Source of the DNA: Diospyros lotus
Lineage: Eukaryota; Streptophyta; Magnoliopsida; Ericales; Ebenaceae
Direction: 5' to 3'
Length of the DNA: 64,000 nt
NCBI RefSeq assembly: GCF_014633365.1
Contig: NC_068344.1
Span: 8,633,669-8,697,668, forward strand
The position numbers were made by a program, and so were the translations under genes. Position 1 is the first letter of the stretch, and every line of letters begins with the position of its first letter. The notes under the pieces were generated by a model that saw only the letters and a program-made list of their open reading frames with translations, had not been told where the DNA came from and made no database searches. Positions 58,545 through 64,000 of this stretch are shown here, in pieces.

Positions 58545-59955
58545 TTACTTCTTGTCATGAAATAGCTGGGGATATTTGGATCGCATAACGTCCTCGCGCT
58601 CCCATGTTGCTTCTTCAATTGAATGATGTTGCCATAACACCTTGACCAACGGTATATCTTTATTGCGAAGCCTTTGTACCTCCCGAGTAACAATGCTTAT
58701 TGGTGCCTCCTCATATTTCAGGTCTTGTTGTATCTCTAATGGTTGATGTTTTAATACATGGGTTGGGTCAGGGACATACTTTCTGAGCATTGATATGTGG
58801 AAAACGTCATGTACTGCTGAGAGATCTGGTGGTAAGGCTAGCTGATAAGCAGCGTTCCGAACCCGCTTTAAGATCTCAAATGAGCCTAGAAACCGAGGTC
58901 TAAGCTTTCCTTTCTTCCCAAACCGTAAAACTCCTTTTATGGGTGTAACTTTTAAGAATACCTTATCACTAATGGAAAACTCCAAATCCCTTCTTCTTTT
59001 ATCTACATAGTTTTTCTGTCTATCTTGAGCCTTCTTCACACTATCTTTGATCTTTTCAATGGCTTGTACAGTTTGTTCCACAATCTCTGGACCCAAAATC
59101 TTTCGCTCGCTAACTTCATTCCAATGAACAGGTGATCTGCATTTGCATTTCATTCCATATAGCGCCTCATAGGGTGCTATGCCAATAGATGCATGGTGAC
59201 TATTGTTGTATGCGAATTCAATTAATGGTAGATGTTTCTCCCAATGTCCACCAAATTCTAGGGTACAAATACGAAGTATATCCTCTAAAGTTTGTATTGT
59301 CCTTTCTGATTGTCCATCTGTCTGAGGATGAAAAGCTATACTAAAACTCAATTTGGTTCCCATGGCTCTGTGTAAGCTCTTCCAAAAGTTGGATGTGAAC
59401 CTCGGGTCCCTATCCGATACAATGGAAACTGGAACACCGTGTAGTCTTACTATTTCTTTAACATATAGTCGTGCAAGCTGATCCATTGTAAATGTCATTC
59501 GAATAGGTAAGAAGTGAGCTGATTTGGTAAGTCGATCCACGATCACCCAAATAGCCTCATGTCCTGCTATTGACTTTGGAAATCCTACAACAAAGTCCAT
59601 CGTCACATGTTCCCATTTCCACTCTGGAACCTCCAATGGTTGTAGTAACCCTGCTGGTCGTTGGTGCTCAGCTTTCACCTGCTGACATATCAAACATTTT
59701 TCAACAAATTTAGCTATATCTTCTTTCATATTCCTCCACCAAAACACTGCCTTTAGGTCACGATACATCTTTATACTTCTAGGATGTACAGAATAAGGGG
59801 TGGAGTGGGCTTCTTCTAGAATTTCTTGCCTTAGTTCCTCAAAGTTTGGCACACACAGTCTCCCTTGGTAGTAGAGCGTGTCACCACTAGCTATTGTGAA
59901 GTCCTTTTGCTTCTCAGTGTTAACCTCAGCTTTGATGTATTCAAATAATTAGTCT
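58545..59955 (-). pseudogene. Integrase and chromodomain of element D
   Basis: Open from 59852 to 58545 (435 codons). A TAA (59948-59950) lies in the linker upstream. The zinc-binding part has H..H then CLICQQVK. The catalytic core has D in MDFVVGFP, D in VSDRDPRFTS and E in GQSERTIQTLED, so the DDE triad is complete. GAPYEALYG-like IAPYEALYGMKC follows. The C-terminal end RLRNKDIPLVKVLWQHHSIEEATWE is a chromodomain-type module that in this group targets integration to particular chromatin. This portion is the best-preserved pol part. As the 3' end of a broken polyprotein it is not expected to be expressed. Confidence 0.88.
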
Positions 59956-60103
59956 CCCTTCTGATGGCTCTTAATCCGATCACGGAGAGTCTGTCGAACA
60001 GAGAGTGCTGCCATATGAGCATTAGAATTAGATGGCGTAGCAACAAACTCGAGGCTTAACCTCTCGAACTCCTTACACAAAAGATTTTGTGCTGTCAAAG
60101 CTG

Positions 60104-60507
60104 CTACTGGCTCATTTTCTTTCTACTCAAGGCGTCAGCCACCACGTTTGCTTTGCCGGGGTGGTAGTGGATTTCACAATCATAATTCTTCACCAATTCC
60201 AGCCATCTCATTTGCCTCATATTTAACTCTTTTTGTGTGAAGATGTACTTAAAGCTCTTATGATCGGTATAGATAACGTATTTACCTCCGTATAGATAGT
60301 GTCTCCAGATTTTCAAGGCATGCACTACTACAGCAAGTTCTAGGTCATGTGTAGGATAGTTTTGCACATAAGGCTTCAACTGCCTTGATGCATATGCAAC
60401 TACCTTACCTTTTTGCATCAATACGCATCCAATTCCTTGTTTGGACGCATCACTATAAATAACAAAACCTTTTGACCCTTCAGGAATAGTTAATACTGGC
60501 GCGTTGA
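60104..60507 (-). pseudogene. RNase H domain of element D pol
   Basis: [52 protein letters not shown] and [20 protein letters not shown] are the RNase H landmarks of Ty3/gypsy. A 1-nt frameshift after ALSRK (about 60118) breaks the link to integrase. The N-terminal side is cut by the solo LTR. The true domain starts at the TSD CCAAC. Confidence 0.85.
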
Positions 60508-60512
60508 CCAAC

Positions 60513-63168
60513 TGTAACATCTGGTGTAACCGGTGTTAAGAGAATGAGAATGGAAGTGAGAAAACTTCCAAAAATGCCCTTGTGAAGGTGATGGATCCTT
60601 GAGATTGAGAATGCCCATGAGAAGGGTATTTTGGTAATTTGGATAGTGAAGTCCAATAAAAAGGGTATTTTGAGAAATTGAAAATAATTCCTATGTGGAA
60701 TTAGGTGTGTAAGTGAATAAAATCCCAATTTGGTATTTATGTGGAGATATATGGGATTAATAAATTCACAAAGGGTATTTTGGAATTTATTTCCATAGAG
60801 GAAATTAATTATGGAAAATAGGGAAAATGGAGAATATGAAATTATTTGAGAAAATAATTAATTTTTCCCTAAATTGGTGGATAATTGTGGTGATGCCACA
60901 TGGATGGTGGAGATGGAAGCTTGGAAGCCAAGGTTAGTGTCTTGTAATGACACTTGGCATTTTGTGGTCCAAGTTAAATGGGCTGATTTAATTAAATGCA
61001 AAAGAAAAGTTAATTGGTCTTTCAAGCATTTAATGAGAGGCATGATTATATGGATTAAGGAAAATCCAAAAAGAAAATGTGAAATTAGTCACCATTAATA
61101 CTTGAAATTATGGTGAATTAAATAAATTTAAAGGAAAATGGGAAAATGGTCTCCCATTAATGCCTTGGAAAATATGGAGATTTTATTAATTGAGAAAGAG
61201 TGAAATTAGTCAAAATAAATATTTGAGAAAATGGCTAATTTTGGTACTGGAAGACTAAATGATCCAAGGGTTAGGATCAAGTCTTGAAAAGGTGAAAGAT
61301 ATCCAATGGCTTATATTAAGTCTTGAAAATAGATATGAAAATAGTCTCATTAAGTAAATAAGAAATAAATGAAAAATGCAAGAGATCTAATGGGTGAGAT
61401 GCATTCTTGAGAAGGAGAATAAATCCAAGGGTGGGGATTTAAAGAGAGTAAATGGCATGGATTGCCAACCTATTTAAAAGTGTGTTTTCTCCTAGAGAGG
61501 AGACTTGGTTGTTTTAATGAATGGTTGAGATTGAGTCTCCCTTAAGCACATGAATTGTGCTTTAAATGGATGGTGAAGATCCATTCTTGAAATTGGAAAA
61601 TGGTAGTATATAAGGGCAAGTATGGAAGACTTGTTTCCCCTTTGGCCATTTGAATGAAAGAAAAAGAGAAGAAGAAAGAAAAGAAAGAAGAAATGAGAGG
61701 AAAGGGAGAAGAAATGAAGAAGGAATCAAGGTAAGTCTCATTCTTCTTCTCCTTATTTAGTGTTCTTGTATGCAAGGAAAGTAAATATCTTTTGAAATGC
61801 CATTTTAGGTGGAAGAAAAGGATGTTGGAAGCTTTCTTGAAATAAAGATTTAAAGCTTTAAGAAGAGGTAAGGGATGGCCCCATGTGGTGGAGGCCTTGC
61901 ATTGCATTGTAAGTAGGTTGCATAAATTTTTATGTATCTCTTTGCATGCTTTACTTGTTCATGAGACCTATGGCCATGGGGGTGGGAAAGAAGTGGTAGG
62001 TTGATGCCTCAAACCATGTTGGGTTGTGAGGATGGAATAACCTAACCATGCTTGCATGCATTTGCCATTACATATATTTGTTATACTTGTATTTACTTTG
62101 CATATGCACCCTTACTGAGCTTTGTGGCTCATGAGGTTTTATCCTCCCCTTGTAGGTTGTTTGATGTTAAAGAAAAAGAGGAAAATGCAAGCTTGGGGTT
62201 GGAAGCTCTTGGTGTATATTTCCTTTATTTTTGTTGTAAAGATAATGCTTAAAGAAGCCTAGGCATGTGCTTATTTTAATTGTGATCTTATGGCTAGGAG
62301 AGCCCAATTGTTGTATTTAATCATGTGTGATATTTATTTTGGAAGTTGTTATGTGAGCAACAATAAGATGTGTAAGGCTCATGTGTGAGATGGAAGGAAA
62401 TTTTGATGTATGTTGTGTAATATTCAAAGATGTGGTTTAAGCCTTATTTATGGAGAAATAGAGGCAAAAACTTGAATGAATGTGAAGTATCTTGATTAAT
62501 TTCATTTCTGAAAAAATTGGGTTAGGAGGCCCAAGAAGAAAAAAATATATATATATATATATATTTTTGGAGGCAACAGCAGCCTGCGCGTGTGCGGGCT
62601 GCAGTGGCCGCGCCCACGTGTGGGCAGGCGCGGGCAGGCGCGGCCAGTGCCCAGCGGGGCCCTGGGCGCACTAGGAGGGCCCGCTGGCCAATTTTTTTAA
62701 AAATTTTGGAATTTTGGGGAATTAAGGGGCATTTTTAAATTTATTTTGGGCCCTAGAGGAATTTTCAAAATAAAGGGATATTTCGGGCATTTTTGAAGAA
62801 AATGCCGAAATTTTGAAAAATTAAAAATAATGAGTTTTTCCTCCAAAACGGGTAATAAATCAATGGATTGATTTAATTAGTGATTTTATGGAGCCCGGTA
62901 AAAATTCTTGAATGGGAAAAGAATTAAAAATAATTGAAAAAGTGGCGATTGGGCGTCTGAATGAAATTTTCTTTATAGCCAATGCGGTGAGGCTAAAGCC
63001 CAATTGTGCTAGTGAATCCTGGGATTCAACGAAGGGAAGGACAAGCTTAGTTCCCACCTAGGGTGTTTCGTCTTGAAACATGGTTCACCCTTCGCCAAAG
63101 GCCAGGCAGGTGGACAATTCGGGTGATTGTTCACGAGTAACACCCGTAAGTGGGAGCGGGGCGTTACA
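60513..63168 (+). mobile_element. Solo-LTR-like insertion in pol of element D, 2656 bp, TSD CCAAC/CCAGC
   Basis: Starts TGTAACATCTGG and ends GGGGCGTTACA, with 5-bp flanks CCAAC (60508-60512) and CCAGC (63169-63173), one mismatch. The pol frame (..EELKKRLV then [10 protein letters not shown]) is continuous when it is removed. Same family as 31290-36390: GGTAAGGGATGGCCCC at about 61866, CACCCTTACTGAGC at about 62107, AATATATATATATATTTTTGGAGGCA at about 62550, GAGTAACACCCGTAAGTGGGAG at the end. No coding region. GC-rich tract at 62575-62680. Confidence 0.87.
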
Positions 63169-64000
63169 CCAGCCTCTTCTTTAATTCTTCAAAACTAATT
63201 TCACATTTCTCTGTCCATTCAAACTTAGTACCTTTGCGAGTCACCTGAGTCAAAGGCCCTGCCAATTTGGAGAACCCTTCGATGAACCTCCTGTAGTATC
63301 CAACTAAACCCAAAAAGCTGCGAACCTCATTTACATTGGTTGGTCTTGACCAATTTAATACCGCTTTTACCTTGTTGGGGTCCACTTCTATTCCTTGAGC
63401 TGTGACAACACGTCCAAGGAATACCACCCGCTCCAACCAAAACTCGCACTTCTTGAACTTTGCAAATAGCTTCTTTTCCTTCAAGATCCCTAAAACAACC
63501 CTCAAATGTTTTTCATGCTCTTGTTCACTTCGAGAATACACCAATATATCATCAATAAAGACAATGAAAATTTTATCCAAGTACTCATAGAAAACTCGAT
63601 TCATTAGGTCCATAAAAACTCCAGGCGCATTAGTCAAGCCAAATGACATGACTAAAAACTCATAATGACCATATCGAGTTCTAAAAGCTATCTTTGAGAT
63701 GTCACTAGATTTGATCCTCAACTGGTGATATCCTGACCTCAGATCAATCTTTGAGAATACTAGTGCACCTTGTAACTGATCAAATAAGTCCTCGATCCTG
63801 GGAAGAGGATACTTGTTCTTAATAGTAATCTTATTCAATTCTCGGTAATCGATGCACATCCTCATTGATCCGTCTTTCCTCTTGATGAATAATACCGGTG
63901 CTTTCTAGGGGGATACACTTGGTCGAATAAATCCTTTCCCCAACAGTTCCTCTAACTGGGTTTTCAACTCGTGTAGCTCCTTTGGTGCCATCCTGTAAGG
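63164..64000 (-). pseudogene. Reverse transcriptase domain of element D pol (runs off the window)
   Basis: From the window edge, [22 protein letters not shown] is followed by a TAG at about 63907 where Trp is usual. RT motifs follow: [59 protein letters not shown], and the catalytic FIDDILVYS (the YxDD box as FIDD). Connection motifs are [17 protein letters not shown]. The open part ends at the solo-LTR junction (true coding end about 63174). Inactive because of the stop and the insertion. Confidence 0.9.

Larger units (their letters stand above)
57083..64000 (-). mobile_element. Chromovirus-type Ty3/gypsy element D (Tekay/Del-like), runs out of the window
   Basis: On the minus strand the order is RT, RNase H, integrase, chromodomain, then the 3' LTR (57083-58502). 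It lies in the tandem repeats of element C. Its pol is split by a solo LTR at 60513-63168. Gag, protease and the 5' LTR would be beyond position 64000. Frame breaks in RT (stop about 63907), after RNase H (about 60118) and before integrase (about 59950) make it inactive. Order RT-RH-IN plus chromodomain defines a chromovirus. Confidence 0.9.

Overview
This window is a plant nuclear segment, almost certainly from a flowering plant and probably a eudicot. The evidence is AT-rich intergenic DNA, spliced receptor-kinase genes with GT-AG introns, and a dense load of plant-type transposable elements (Ty3/gypsy, a FAR1-type Mutator-like element, tRNA-derived SINEs, hAT-like MITEs). Species cannot be determined from sequence alone.

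The host backbone is a tandem array of three LRK10L-type (leaf-rust-10-like) receptor-like kinases, all on the + strand, each with duplicated flanks. Unit 1 spans about 392-6700 and holds intact gene 1 (2411-5216, three exons, 644 aa). Unit 2 spans about 13616-27640 and holds intact gene 2 (19169-22287, 652 aa). Its ectodomain exons and proximal upstream region differ strongly from those of genes 1 and 3, while its kinase exon is nearly identical, so it looks like a chimera. Unit 3 runs from about 27641 to 52442 and holds a decayed third copy (47104-51369). That copy has lost its ATG and carries two SINEs in exon 1, an in-frame 69-bp deletion, a frameshift, stop codons and a DFG-to-DFV change.

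The rest is mobile DNA, and most insertions can be bounded by target-site duplications (TSDs) or by comparison with empty paralogous units. Between units 1 and 2 lies a complete LTR element (A, 6708-13515, TSD AGAAT). It has a broken gag, almost no pol and a 12-copy array of a 97-bp repeat, and it sits inside a small foldback MITE. In the unit 3 flank lies a 13.4-kb Mutator-like element (28464-41863, 9-bp TSD AAAAAGTAT). Its FAR1-type transposase gene is interrupted by a solo-LTR-like insertion (31290-36390), which is itself interrupted by another (33007-35284). Further solo-LTR-like insertions lie at 23675-25698, 43835-46241 and 60513-63168.

After unit 3 the window is retroelement only. A second gag-only, Tat-like element (C, from 52443) has an unusual LTR carrying an internal duplication of about 620 bp and arrays of a CTTCGGAAGC-type motif. 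Its 3' tandem-repeat region is split by a minus-strand chromovirus (D, from 57083 to beyond the window) with RT, RNase H, integrase and chromodomain, and D's pol is in turn split by a solo LTR. Both intact receptor kinases probably act at the plasma membrane in signalling, plausibly in immunity. The remaining genes are transposon genes, all damaged.
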